Source: Betaproteobacteria bacterium (GTDB lineage: Bacteria > Pseudomonadota > Gammaproteobacteria > Burkholderiales > Rhodocyclaceae). From it: 55,861 bases of DNA. The notes below the pieces were generated by a model. It was given only the letters and a program-made list of their open reading frames with translations. It was not told the DNA's origin and ran no database searches. This document shows, piece after piece, positions 31,813 through 41,040 of this stretch. Made by a program: the position numbers and the translations under genes. The stretch's first letter is position 1. Each line of letters opens with the position of its first letter. The stretch is from the NCBI GenBank assembly GCA_012026675.1, contig VEPA01000247.1, positions 1 through 55,861 of the forward strand. The letters run 5' to 3'.

Positions 31813-32070
31813 TCAGCCTTTCAGGGAGTTGACCAGATCGATGTAGCTCTTCATGGCCGCGTCGCCGGCGGTGCCCTTGATCGCCGCCCAGGCATCGTAT
31901 TTGGCGCGGCCGACCATGTCGGTGAAGCCCGGGCGCTTGCCCTCGACATCACCGTCCGTGGCCTGCTTGTAGAGCGCGTAGAGTTGCAGCAGGACATCGT
32001 TCGAGGGCCGCTCCGGCAACTTCTTTGAATCGGCCACCGCTGCTTCGAATTTTTTCTTGAGTGCGCTCAT
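31813..32070 (-). CDS. Acyl-CoA-binding protein
   Basis: An 85-residue four-helix protein that binds long-chain acyl-CoA esters in the cytosol. The family motif is clear: YALYKQATDGDVEGKRPGF followed by KYDAWAAIKG. The start at 32070 has GGAGG 10 nt upstream. It is divergent from the first wax ester synthase, with 78 bp between starts. It probably supplies acyl-CoA to the neutral-lipid enzymes of the locus. ACBPs are uncommon in bacteria overall. Confidence 0.93.
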   Translation of the reverse strand: MSALKKKFEAAVADSKKLPERPSNDVLLQLYALYKQATDGDVEGKRPGFTDMVGRAKYDAWAAIKGTAGDAAMKSYIDLVNSLKG

Positions 32071-32091
32071 GTCGTCGGTCCTCCAAACTTT

Positions 32092-32109
32092 GGTCATCGG
32101 GATTTGACC
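32092..32109. promoter_or_regulatory. Inverted repeat in the ACBP/WS-DGAT divergent region
   Basis: GGTCA at 32092-32096 and TGACC at 32105-32109 form an 18-bp dyad with an 8-nt spacer. A second small dyad ACCTT/AAGGT at 32130-32141 overlaps the ribosome binding site of the wax ester synthase gene. The TetR encoded at 34558-35205 is a candidate binder. No repeat of the motif was found upstream of the TetR gene. Confidence 0.35.
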
Positions 32110-32148
32110 TTGGACTATTATATGCCGTCACCTTAAAAGGTACGCGCA

Positions 32149-33750
32149 ATGCTCCGACGCGAAAAAATGGCGGCCGTCGATACGGCCTGGCTGAGAATGG
32201 ACCGCCCGACCAATCTGATGATGATTGTCGGTGTCATGGTGTTCAGCCAACGAATCGACTTCAAGCGCTTGCGCGAAACCATAGCAGCGCGCCTAATTGG
32301 ACGCTATCGGCGCTTTCGTCAATGTGCCGTGCAGGAAGTCGCCGGCGCCTTCTGGGAGGACGACCCCGATTTCGACATCGACGCCCACCTCAAGCGCCGC
32401 GCACTGCCGGGCAAGGCCGGCAAGAAGGAGTTGCAGGCGCTGGCCAGCGAGCTTGCGGTACAACCGCTCAATCCGGGCAAGCCGCTGTGGCGCTTCGACC
32501 TGATCGAGGATTACGAGGGCGGCTCTGCGATCGTGGTGCGGATTCATCACAGCATCGCCGACGGCATTGCGCTGGTGGGCGTCATCCTTTCGCTGACTGA
32601 TCTCTCGCCACACTCGCCTGCGCAAGGGCACGTCGCCCCCGAAGAGGAAGAAGAGGAAGCTGACGAAATCCCTGCCGGCCTGCTGGAAACTGTCGTTGAA
32701 ACCCTTGTCTCGGCCCTCAGCATGGGTTCCGAACTGGGCGGCAGGGCGTTTGATCTGGCATCGGACCCGGATCGCGTATCTACCCTTGGCCGGCATGGCA
32801 TCGGCCTGCTCACCGAACTCGCCAAGTTGCTGACCATGCCGCCGGACTCGCCCACCAGCCTGAAGGGCAAGACCAGCACGGTCAAGCGCGTGGCGTGGTC
32901 GGACCCGATTCCGCTCCCCGAGGTCAAGGCCTTGGGCAAGGCCCTAGGCTGCTCGGTCAACGACATTCTGCTGTCGGCCGTGGCCGGTGCGTTGCGCGCC
33001 TATTTCCTGCAGAAGGGCGAAACCGTGCGCGATGTGGAAGTGCGCGCCATGATTCCAGTCAATCTGCGCACGGCCATGGACGAAGGAACGCTGGGCAACC
33101 GCTTCGGCCTGGGTACCCTGCTGCTGCCGCTGCACGAAGGCAATCCCTTCGCGCGCCTGTTCATGGTGCGGCAACGCATGAACGAACTCAAGGGCTCGTA
33201 CCAGCCGCCGCTGACGCTCGGCATTCTGGCGGCCGTCGGTCTCGCGCCGAAGATCATCCAGCAGCAGTTTCTCGACATCCTGGCGGCCAAGGCCAGCGCC
33301 GTGATGACCAACGTGCCCGGGCCGAAGCAGCCCCTGTATCTGGCCGGGTCGCGTCTGGATCAATGCATGTTCTGGGTGCCGCAATCCGGTGACATCGGCA
33401 TCGGCGTCTCGATCCTGAGCTACAACGACAAGGTCCAGTTCAGCCTCATCACCGATCGCCATTTCGTTCCGGATCCGGAAACCATCGCGCCGCTCTTCGC
33501 TGCCGAAGTTGAAAAGATGATGCTGGCACTGCTGATGCTCGACTGGGAACAGCCGTTCGACCCGGCCAGGGTCGAACAGCAACTCTTCGGCAAGGTACTG
33601 CCGCCGCCGCTCAGCGCCACCGCTCCTGTAGCCGGGAGCAGGCGACGCAGGAAGGCAGCGGTCGCCCGGCCCAAACCAGCGCCTGCAGCGAAAGCGCCTG
33701 CGCCTGTAGCCGCCGCCAGGGTGCCGAAGCGCTTCCGCCACCTCGCCTGA
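32149..33750 (+). CDS. Wax ester synthase/diacylglycerol acyltransferase, copy 1
   Basis: A 533-residue bifunctional WS/DGAT that esterifies acyl-CoA to fatty alcohol or diacylglycerol. The catalytic motif HHSIADG is at residues 133-139. The N-terminal VDTAWLRMDRPTNLMMIVGV and the C-terminal-domain segments MIPVNLRTAMDEGTLGNRFG and MTNVPGPKQPLYLAG are diagnostic. The last ~45 residues (SRRRRKAAVARPKPAPAAKA onward) form an Ala/Pro/Arg-rich basic tail unlike ordinary WS/DGATs. It is the only plus-strand gene of the lipid locus, apart from the convergent TPR gene. Confidence 0.93.
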   Translation: MLRREKMAAVDTAWLRMDRPTNLMMIVGVMVFSQRIDFKRLRETIAARLIGRYRRFRQCAVQEVAGAFWEDDPDFDIDAHLKRRALPGKAGKKELQALASELAVQPLNPGKPLWRFDLIEDYEGGSAIVVRIHHSIADGIALVGVILSLTDLSPHSPAQGHVAPEEEEEEADEIPAGLLETVVETLVSALSMGSELGGRAFDLASDPDRVSTLGRHGIGLLTELAKLLTMPPDSPTSLKGKTSTVKRVAWSDPIPLPEVKALGKALGCSVNDILLSAVAGALRAYFLQKGETVRDVEVRAMIPVNLRTAMDEGTLGNRFGLGTLLLPLHEGNPFARLFMVRQRMNELKGSYQPPLTLGILAAVGLAPKIIQQQFLDILAAKASAVMTNVPGPKQPLYLAGSRLDQCMFWVPQSGDIGIGVSILSYNDKVQFSLITDRHFVPDPETIAPLFAAEVEKMMLALLMLDWEQPFDPARVEQQLFGKVLPPPLSATAPVAGSRRRRKAAVARPKPAPAAKAPAPVAAARVPKRFRHLA

Positions 33751-33753
33751 AAG

Positions 33754-34536
33754 CTAGTCCTCGAGTTCGGACTTGGCGAGTTCCACGTCGAGCCGCTCCA
33801 TCGCATCGACCGGTGTCGCTGCCGCCGCCTTTTCGTAGAGCTTGACCGCTTCGTCCATGTGGCTCTGACCGAACAGCATGACCAGTGCATTGGCGTACTC
33901 GATGCAGGCGATGGCTGAATCAGGCGCAAATTTCAGTGCCGTTTCGAAATGCTTGACCGCCACATCCTTGCTGGCACCGTAGGTCAGCTTGCCAATCATC
34001 GCGCCGACCTTGTCCACCACCTCGGCATGGTAGGCACCCAGCGCGCTGTGGGCCTCGGCGTGTCTTGGTTCGAGCTTCAGAACTTTTTCCAGTGCTAGCT
34101 TGATTTTGCCGCCCAGACCCTGTGTCAGGGCGTTGAGCACCGAGATGCCCTGACTGTAGCGGCCCAGCGCGTAGGCCTGGAAGTAGTACGCGTTGGCAAT
34201 CTTCGGTTGCGCCTGCTGCAATTCCTCGCAACGTGCGGAAATTATCTGATACAGCTCCAGCTTGCGTTTGTCGTCGTCTTCAAGGTAGGTGGCGTAAATC
34301 ATGGTCGCCTTGTTGGCCGCGTTGTAGCCCTCCAGACCGGCTGCCAGCCCGGCTTCGCAGGCCTTCTGGAATTCACCTTGATGATAGAGACGCCAGGCCT
34401 CCTGCACCGCGACATCTGCGGGAAAGGGTTCGCAATCGCCGCGATGCAAGCGCTCCCAGTTCTTCTTCAGTGCGGCGCCCGCGTAAACGAACGCCTTTTC
34501 CGCGTGCGGAAACTTTTTCCAGACCAGCTTTGCCAT
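33754..34536 (-). CDS. Tetratricopeptide-repeat-like protein
   Basis: A 260-residue soluble helical protein. TPR-like helix pairs are seen around EAWRLYHQGEFQKACEAGLA, ANAYYFQAYALGRYSQGISV, KVLKLEPRHAEAHSALGAYH and HFETALKFAPDSAIACIEYA followed by KLYEKAAAATPVDAMERL. There is no signal peptide or enzyme motif. It lies 22 bp after the TetR gene on the same strand and 3 bp from the convergent WS/DGAT stop. Its place suggests a scaffold in lipid-body formation, an inference from position only. Confidence 0.82.
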   Translation of the reverse strand: MAKLVWKKFPHAEKAFVYAGAALKKNWERLHRGDCEPFPADVAVQEAWRLYHQGEFQKACEAGLAAGLEGYNAANKATMIYATYLEDDDKRKLELYQIISARCEELQQAQPKIANAYYFQAYALGRYSQGISVLNALTQGLGGKIKLALEKVLKLEPRHAEAHSALGAYHAEVVDKVGAMIGKLTYGASKDVAVKHFETALKFAPDSAIACIEYANALVMLFGQSHMDEAVKLYEKAAAATPVDAMERLDVELAKSELED

Positions 34537-34557
34537 GACAGTTCTCTGCCCTCGCTC

Positions 34558-35205
34558 TCAGGCAGTCAAGTAGTTCTTTGATACTTCTTCGAACAACTTG
34601 CGCGAACGCCCCACCAGGTAGGGAGCAGCCAGCGCCATGACCTGAAACGCGCCGCGCGACAGACTCTCGCCGTCGATCTTCTTTCGCGGGTCACTGACGA
34701 ACTCGAACGACAGCCAATAGGTGGCGACCACGGTCATGTTGATCGCCAATGCCTGGATTTCGGCCGGTGTCGCCTTCATGTCGCCGGTCGCCACCAGACC
34801 CCTGCAAATCGCGCTAGCCGTCTGGATCTTGTGGGCAACGATACGCTTGAAGTGCGTCTCGATGCCGCGGTTGCGCGACAGAAGTTCGTTGATGTCGCGG
34901 TAGAGAAAGCGAAAGTTCCATATGCCTTCGAAGATCAGGTGCAGGAACAGCCAGATATCCTCCACGTTCGGCGGGCGCCGCACGGGCGCGGCGAGGGTTT
35001 CCTCGATGGCCTTCTCGAAATCGGCGAAGAGGGACTCGATGATTTCGTCCTTGTTGTGAAAGTGGTAGTAGAGGTTGCCCGGACTGATGCCCATCTCGTC
35101 GGAAATCAGCTGCGTCGTGACATTCGGCTCGCCGAATTCATTGAACAGTGCCAGGGCAGTCTCCAGGATGCGCTCGCGCGTGCGGCGCTTCGGCTTTCTT
35201 TCCAT
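34558..35205 (-). CDS. TetR-family transcriptional regulator
   Basis: A 215-residue regulator. The N-terminal HTH is TRERILETALALFNEFGEPN with TTQLISDEMGISPGNLYYHF and HNKDEIIESLF. The C-terminal ligand domain (about 80-215) is hydrophobic and would suit an acyl chain. The gene sits among lipid genes between the patatin and TPR genes. It probably controls this locus; acyl-CoA is a reasonable guess for the ligand. Confidence 0.9.
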   Translation of the reverse strand: MERKPKRRTRERILETALALFNEFGEPNVTTQLISDEMGISPGNLYYHFHNKDEIIESLFADFEKAIEETLAAPVRRPPNVEDIWLFLHLIFEGIWNFRFLYRDINELLSRNRGIETHFKRIVAHKIQTASAICRGLVATGDMKATPAEIQALAINMTVVATYWLSFEFVSDPRKKIDGESLSRGAFQVMALAAPYLVGRSRKLFEEVSKNYLTA

Positions 35206-35273
35206 CGATGAGCAGTCTCCACTAGCGGCAGAGGATAGCAGAAACCCAAAACCCGTCTGTCATTGTTGCGGAG

Positions 35274-36512
35274 TCACGCCGGCCGGCGCGCACGTTGCAG
35301 ACGCTTGATCGCTCGAGCGAGATCGTCCAGCGTGTCGGACAGGCGCAATGCCGTCAGCCCCATCGACCGGGCGCGGCTGCGCTTCAAGCGGGCCATGCGA
35401 CGCGCCAACGTGCGGTGCGGATCCGTGAGCACGGCGCGATTGATGGACACCCCGTGACGCGCCAGTTTCGGCGCGAGCTCATCGTGGCGCCGCAGCAACT
35501 CTTCGCGCGTCTTCTGGTAGGCCTGCTCCGAGAGCCGCTTGCGGTCGGCATAGCTGAACATGTTGGTGAAGAACATGTCGGCATCATCGGGGCTGGGCTC
35601 GAACAGGATTACGTCCGCATCCTTGTATTCGATATCATACTTCGCCAGTCCGGTCTTCATGCGCGAGTGGATGATGGCACGGAAGGTTTGCGCCAGAACC
35701 ACCGGCAGGCCGCCATCGACCAGCCGGCGCCGTTTGAGATGTCTTTCATGGGCCGCATGGCAGGCATCGAAAGGAACCAGCGGATTGATGCAGATAACCA
35801 GCCGCGCCCCTTCCTTCAGCGCGACCGAGGCGTGCAGGGTTTTCTTCAGCGCGCCGTCGACATACCAACGGCCTTCGATCTCGACCGGCGGAAACAGCCC
35901 TGGAAGCGCGGCGCTGGCCTGGACCGCGGTGGAGATCGGGACCTGTTCATGGCCCTTTGAGCCGAATGCGACCGACGTGCCGGAATCCAGGTCGGTGGCC
36001 ACCAGGAATAGTCGGCTCCTGATCCGACGGAAGTCGTTGCTCAGGCCGGGCAGTGAAAACAGCCGGCGGAGAAATACGTCGATTCCCGCGTTGTTGAAAA
36101 TGCCGGTGGGAATCGCGCGCGACAGACGCTGAAAGGATGCGAGGAAGTCCTGCCGCAAGGGACTACGCAAATACTCGCGCAAGGATCCAAAAAACAAGGC
36201 CGGTACGGTTGCGCCACGCCGCGCGTACTCGCCGAGCGCCGGCTTGAGCAGCATCCCCGGCTCGAAAGGTATCTCGGCGGAATCGCTGTCGATGAACATC
36301 CGGCACAGATAGTCCGGACTCAAGCCATTGGCCAAACCGGCGGCAATGAATCCGCCCGCACTGACGCCGACATACGCGTCAAGGGCATTGAAATCGAAGC
36401 CATCAAGCGCTTCCGAAAGCGCCATCACGGCCCCGATCTCATAGACCGCGCCGAGCGGGCCGCCGCCGGCCAGCGCCAGAGCCGTGTGCGGCTGACGGGG
36501 AGTCGAGTTCAC
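35274..36512 (-). CDS. Patatin-like phospholipase/lipase
   Basis: A 412-residue cytosolic patatin. The oxyanion loop is ALAGGGPLGAVYE, the nucleophile elbow GVSAGG has Ser51, and the catalytic Asp219 lies in YVDGAL. A C-terminal extension of about 150 residues is rich in Arg and Lys and ends LARAIKRLQRARRPA. There is no signal peptide, unlike the second patatin of the window. In the lipid locus it may release fatty acids from stored triacylglycerol or wax, or remodel the monolayer. Confidence 0.9.
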   Translation of the reverse strand: MNSTPRQPHTALALAGGGPLGAVYEIGAVMALSEALDGFDFNALDAYVGVSAGGFIAAGLANGLSPDYLCRMFIDSDSAEIPFEPGMLLKPALGEYARRGATVPALFFGSLREYLRSPLRQDFLASFQRLSRAIPTGIFNNAGIDVFLRRLFSLPGLSNDFRRIRSRLFLVATDLDSGTSVAFGSKGHEQVPISTAVQASAALPGLFPPVEIEGRWYVDGALKKTLHASVALKEGARLVICINPLVPFDACHAAHERHLKRRRLVDGGLPVVLAQTFRAIIHSRMKTGLAKYDIEYKDADVILFEPSPDDADMFFTNMFSYADRKRLSEQAYQKTREELLRRHDELAPKLARHGVSINRAVLTDPHRTLARRMARLKRSRARSMGLTALRLSDTLDDLARAIKRLQRARRPA

Positions 36513-36562
36513 TTCAAGGCTCCCCGCCGGCGGTCATCAGGTCCTCCCAGGGACTCCTGCGA

Positions 36563-37033
36563 TCAAGCTGCAGCCTTGGTTGCCGGCTTGCGCACTGCCT
36601 TGGGTGCTACGCGACGCACGGGCGTTACGGTGGCTACTTTCGGCTTCGCCGCCTTGTTGAGCTTTTCCACTTCGGCCTTCAACTCGGCAACGCGCTTCGC
36701 CAACTGCGCCACGTCATGCTTGGTCGGCACGCCCAGACTGTTCAGGGAACGGGCAACGCGGTTCTCGAATACCTGCTCCAGTTTGTCCCAGGTGCCGGTC
36801 GCCTTGGCAGCCATTTCGGTGACCTTGTCTTCGGTTACCTTGCGGGTTTTCTGCTGAATCGCTTCGCCTTCGCGAATAAGCGCGTCGAACACCTTATTGC
36901 CTTCCTGCTGTGCCTTGGCGAAGGCACCCAGCCCAGCCAGCCAGATCTGCTGGGCCGATTCGCGAATGGTGGCAGACAACTGGCTGTCCTTGCCGACGGA
37001 TTGGAGTTTCTTTACCACGAGTTTCTTGACCAT
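36563..37033 (-). CDS. Phasin-like granule-associated protein with basic tail
   Basis: A 156-residue protein of the PhaF/PhaI-type poly(hydroxyalkanoate) granule-associated family (TIGR01837). Residues 1-100 form an amphipathic helix with IWLAGLGAFAKAQQEGNKVF; a coiled coil follows (VAQLAKRVAELKAEVEKLNK). The last ~28 residues are an Ala/Lys/Pro/Val tail (VRRVAPKAVRKPATKAAA) like the DNA-binding PhaF tails. AGGAGG lies 5 nt before the ATG. No PHA synthase is in the window, so here it may coat wax or triacylglycerol bodies. Confidence 0.88.
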   Translation of the reverse strand: MVKKLVVKKLQSVGKDSQLSATIRESAQQIWLAGLGAFAKAQQEGNKVFDALIREGEAIQQKTRKVTEDKVTEMAAKATGTWDKLEQVFENRVARSLNSLGVPTKHDVAQLAKRVAELKAEVEKLNKAAKPKVATVTPVRRVAPKAVRKPATKAAA

Positions 37034-37162
37034 CACGACCTCCTTTATTGACCTGTTTCCGGAGCCTCAGAGTCGAGGCTGCGGCAGACGCTGTGCCTGC
37101 CATACAATGAACTCTAGCGAGACGGATTAGAGAGGTCACACTAATGTCCTAGGGGAAACACT

Positions 37163-38728
37163 CTAGGCCGTCGTTAGTCTGGTCCTGGATGGCTTCGAGG
37201 CGACTCGCTTGCGTGAGCGCGCCCCTGCGGTTACGGTCGCGACCGCTTCAGTTGCGGTCCTTGCCGCCCTGGCTCCCGAGACACTGGTCTTGGAGCGCGC
37301 ACGCGATACCTTTTGCACAGGCTTCGGCCGGAAAAGAATCGCGGTTTCGAGTTCCTGCAGCGCATCTGCCGCATATACCGCCAGCCGTTGCATGCTCGGC
37401 AACGATGAGTGACAGCCGGTGAAGCCGAAGTTCATCGAACCGGCATAGCTCTGGCACGTGATGTTGAGCGCCTGTCCATGCGTCACGATAGACGCCGGAT
37501 AAGTCGCGAGGAGCTCGGCGCCTCTGAAGTACAACGGTTTGTCCGGTCCGGACACGTTGGAGATGGTGACGTTGAACATCGGTCGCGTTCGCCCGCCAAT
37601 TCCGGTCAGCAGCGTAATGATGGTCGGGGCCATGAGCAGTATCGTGTATTGAAGCATGGCCTGTTTCGGCAGGCTCTGGACATGGTTCTTGGCATGGCGG
37701 ACCGAATTGCGAATTGCCTCCAGGCGTTCCTTCGCATCCGCGATGTCTGTTCCCAGGGTGGCGATAATGAAGGTGATCGCATTGCCGCTGCCTTCGTCGT
37801 CCCTGGGTCGCACCGAAACGGGAATGCCGGTAGTCAGAGATTTTTCGGGCAGGTTGTCGCTCTCCAGAAGGAAACGCCGCAGGGCGCCTCCGCAGATCGC
37901 CAGTACGACGTCGTTGAGCGTGCATTCTGCAGCCTTGGCAAGAGTGCGCAGACGCTCTATGGAAAACTGCTGCGTGGCGAAACGCCGCTTCTCGCGTACA
38001 CGGCCGTTGAGCACGGAGTGCGGTGACGTAAAGGGTACGATCAGGCCCTCGCTGGGATCCCCCACGCGCTTGAGCATCTTGGCGAAGGCCGCGACCAGTT
38101 GTGGAACCGTCTGCATCTGACCGCGCAAGGCCTGTACCGCCGCGGCTGCGGCGTTGGCGACGGTCGGCATGGGTGTGTCACGCTCCCGCCTCGCCCCGGA
38201 CTCCCGGCCGGCGTCCCAGAACGGCGGAAGTGCGACGCTTTTCGCTCGGTCGGGCGACATCGCCCGCTGCAGCAGTTTCATGCCGCTCACGCCGTCGATC
38301 AGGGAGTGGTGCATCTTGATGAACAGGGCGAAGCGGTCGCCCTCGAGCCCCTCGATGATGGTGCATTCCCAGGGCGGGCGGCTCAGGTCCAGCGGCGTGC
38401 TTTGCAAGCGGCCGACCAGTTCGCCGAGTTCCCGCTCGCCGCCCGGCCAGGGTAGCGCCGCATGCCGCACATGGTATTCGAGGTCGATGTCGTCGTCCTC
38501 AATCCAAACGGGCATGGGGTTCTTGTTGAACGCATATTTCAGGCGCCGGTTCCAGGGAGGACTGAATTTCCGGTGGCCGCGAAACTCTGCCATCAGCTGA
38601 CGCATGAAGTCCTTGGATGCCCCCTCGGGAAGTCGGAACTGCAAGAGGCCACCGACGTGGGTGGGCGTAGCGCGCGCCTCGGTGAACAACCAGGCGGAAT
38701 CCAGCGGATTGAGACGAACGGAATTCAT
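37163..38728 (-). CDS. Wax ester synthase/diacylglycerol acyltransferase, copy 2
   Basis: A 521-residue WS/DGAT with the catalytic motif HHSLIDG at 140-146. Other family segments are LDSAWLFTEARATPTHVGGL, VRPRDDEGSGNAITFIIATL, NVTISNVSGPDKPLYFRGAE and MNFGFTGCHSSLPSMQRL. The two copies in the locus are diverged, so they may differ in acceptor choice. The final ~55 residues are again a basic tail rich in Ala, Thr, Arg and Ser (SRARSKTSVSGARAARTATE onward). The gene lies 34 bp after the acyl-reductase gene and is likely in its operon. Confidence 0.93.
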   Translation of the reverse strand: MNSVRLNPLDSAWLFTEARATPTHVGGLLQFRLPEGASKDFMRQLMAEFRGHRKFSPPWNRRLKYAFNKNPMPVWIEDDDIDLEYHVRHAALPWPGGERELGELVGRLQSTPLDLSRPPWECTIIEGLEGDRFALFIKMHHSLIDGVSGMKLLQRAMSPDRAKSVALPPFWDAGRESGARRERDTPMPTVANAAAAAVQALRGQMQTVPQLVAAFAKMLKRVGDPSEGLIVPFTSPHSVLNGRVREKRRFATQQFSIERLRTLAKAAECTLNDVVLAICGGALRRFLLESDNLPEKSLTTGIPVSVRPRDDEGSGNAITFIIATLGTDIADAKERLEAIRNSVRHAKNHVQSLPKQAMLQYTILLMAPTIITLLTGIGGRTRPMFNVTISNVSGPDKPLYFRGAELLATYPASIVTHGQALNITCQSYAGSMNFGFTGCHSSLPSMQRLAVYAADALQELETAILFRPKPVQKVSRARSKTSVSGARAARTATEAVATVTAGARSRKRVASKPSRTRLTTA

Positions 38729-38762
38729 GGCTTCAACCCTCGTGCCGATCAGGAAACTATTG

Positions 38763-40979
38763 CTATGCCTTTGTCGCCTTTGTCGCCTTCTTCACAATCG
38801 TCTTGACTGCCGCTTTCTGTGCCGAAACTCGTTTTGAAGCGGGCTTCTTCGGCGCAACCGCAATTTTCGCGGTAGCCTTCTTTGCCACGACCTTCTTTGC
38901 CACGACCTTCTTCGACACAGCCTTTGCCGATGCATTACCGCTCGAACCCTTCCAGGTCAGACGCGCCTTTCTTGCGAGGGCCACTACCCTGGCAATGTCT
39001 TCGTCGGTGTATACGCCCTTGACACCCGATATGGCCGCCAGCTTCATGCCGTGCTTGAGACCGAGCTTGTAGATCTCCTTGACCTTTTCCCACTCAGTGT
39101 CGCGGCCGATGGTGAATACCTCGAATCGACCTTCCAGCGCCAGGACGATGGTTTCCGCCAGGCAGGCGTAGATGATGTTTTTCGGCAGGCCGATGGACTT
39201 CAAGCCCTTGACCGGTGTCGGCAGTTCGATTTCGCCCGATTCAATCACCAGCACATCCGGACGTTTGGCCACCTCCGCCGGCGGCAGATCCAGCGGACGC
39301 GCGACATCGGTAATGACGCAACCCGGCTTGACCTTGGTGATGTCCAGAATCTTCTTGCCGGCCCCCGAGGTGGACGTCACGATCATGTCCATATCGCCCA
39401 GCAGACTGTCGTAATCCGTCGATGCGGTGACCTTGGCATCCGGTGTGTCCTGCAATATGGAGTCCCGCAGTTCATTGAGCTTTTTGATGTCGCGACCGGC
39501 GATGACGACTTCGTCGAAGGCCATGGCCAGCAGGCGAGCGCTGACCGACCCGATGGAGCCTGTTGCGCCAATCACCATGGTCTTGGCCGGCACCTTTCCG
39601 CTACCCTTCTTCACCGATATCAGTCCCATGCGCCGCATGGCGTCGGCCGCCGCCCACAGGGCGCCCGATGCGGAGTAGCTGTTGCCGCTGGTGATCGGAA
39701 TGCTCGCACGTCGCGCCACGGTGATCCCCGCATCGCCGACGACCTTGGTGAAGGCGCCCAGACCCATGATTTGCGCCCCCATCTCTTCCGCAATCTTCGC
39801 GGCATGCAGCAGACGTCGATAGGTGAATTCGGGACTGTGCGAGAGCATTTCCTTGGGCGTTCCACCGACGGAAATCAGCCAGCCTTCGGCTTCGGCGCCG
39901 GTGGGCGAGATGATGTTGCTCATCTTGCAATAGACCATCGGCGGCAGGTAGGCGGCGAGTGTCTCCACTCCGTCCATGATGAACTTGGGCGTGTTCCTTG
40001 GAAACGGGAAGCCTTTCTTGATGTATTCCTGGCTCAGCGGATGCACGACAAAGGCAAAACGGCGGATGTTGCGGAAATGCCCGGTGGGGTGGAGCAAGCG
40101 CGGCTTGATGTCGAGCTCGTTGATTATTTCCTCGAAATCGTGGTCTGAGAGCTCTGATTCTGCCTTGCCAGTCGCTGCAAGGATCATGGCGGTGATGGTG
40201 CTGATGCCCACCACCCGGTCAAAGAGCTTTGGCGAAACATCCACCACCAGATTGGCCTTGTGCTTCGTGAAGAATGCGAGCGCTTCGTCATCGATGGCCG
40301 AAGTGATGAGGGTCTTGCCCTCCAGATTGCTCCCGGCGGAAACCGCCTGGATTTCCCGAAAGGTGCCGACAATGACGTGGGACTTGGCCACGGCATTGGC
40401 GACAATCTTGTTCTTCACGGTCCTCAACACGGATTTCAGGAATTCTCCGGGCACGATGTCGGGAATCAGCTCCTTGCCCTTTGCGTAAAGCTCGAGCTGA
40501 TCCAGCGAACTCAACAGGAGCGGAGAACCCGCCTGGAATACAGGATCGGCAAAGCTCAGGTTACTGGTGTAATCGGACAGGGCGACCGCCATGTCGTAGT
40601 TGCGCATTCCGGATAGAAACAGGACCAGGTTGTTGTTGAAATAATGACCCAACTCCTTCTGCACATGGCGTATGGCACGCACTTGCAGCAGCCGGCGCAA
40701 GCTGGCGCCCGTGGTGACAGGTACTCGCGTGACGACTTGCATCAGGCGCTGTGATTCCTTGTTGACCACCGTGCGCAATCCGACATGGTAGTGGTCGGGC
40801 ATGTCGCTCAAGGCGATGGCATCCGCATTGGCTTGCTGGCGTCGCATCAACTCCCAGGCTTTGCTGCTGTCCTTGTCGGCACCCAAACGTCGGACTGAAA
40901 ACTCCTGCCCAAGAAACCTGGTCTTGAACTCAAAATCCTTCCTGGATGAGCCCAGGGTCACCGTAACTACTTTTTTCAT
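38763..40979 (-). CDS. Acyl-ACP reductase-like dehydrogenase with N-terminal extension and basic tail
   Basis: A 738-residue protein. Residues about 310-675 resemble the cyanobacterial long-chain acyl-ACP reductase: LGAFTKVVGDAGITVARRA, IPITSGNSYSASGALWAA, the NADPH motif VIGATGSIGSVSARLLA near 470, and YACLAETIVLALEGRFE. That enzyme is about 340 residues, so some 300 N-terminal residues here are extra and unrecognised. From about 678 a 60-residue tail is almost only Lys, Ala, Val, Thr and Ser. The product would be a fatty aldehyde for alcohol and wax synthesis. The start at 40979 follows GAGGG; an in-frame ATG at 40994 lacks a site. Confidence 0.78.
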   Translation of the reverse strand: MKKVVTVTLGSSRKDFEFKTRFLGQEFSVRRLGADKDSSKAWELMRRQQANADAIALSDMPDHYHVGLRTVVNKESQRLMQVVTRVPVTTGASLRRLLQVRAIRHVQKELGHYFNNNLVLFLSGMRNYDMAVALSDYTSNLSFADPVFQAGSPLLLSSLDQLELYAKGKELIPDIVPGEFLKSVLRTVKNKIVANAVAKSHVIVGTFREIQAVSAGSNLEGKTLITSAIDDEALAFFTKHKANLVVDVSPKLFDRVVGISTITAMILAATGKAESELSDHDFEEIINELDIKPRLLHPTGHFRNIRRFAFVVHPLSQEYIKKGFPFPRNTPKFIMDGVETLAAYLPPMVYCKMSNIISPTGAEAEGWLISVGGTPKEMLSHSPEFTYRRLLHAAKIAEEMGAQIMGLGAFTKVVGDAGITVARRASIPITSGNSYSASGALWAAADAMRRMGLISVKKGSGKVPAKTMVIGATGSIGSVSARLLAMAFDEVVIAGRDIKKLNELRDSILQDTPDAKVTASTDYDSLLGDMDMIVTSTSGAGKKILDITKVKPGCVITDVARPLDLPPAEVAKRPDVLVIESGEIELPTPVKGLKSIGLPKNIIYACLAETIVLALEGRFEVFTIGRDTEWEKVKEIYKLGLKHGMKLAAISGVKGVYTDEDIARVVALARKARLTWKGSSGNASAKAVSKKVVAKKVVAKKATAKIAVAPKKPASKRVSAQKAAVKTIVKKATKATKA

Positions 40980-41040
40980 GACATCCACCCTCATCTATTC
41001 GATTGAACACCAGCCTCTGTTTGTGTCGGGATGGCGAGCA

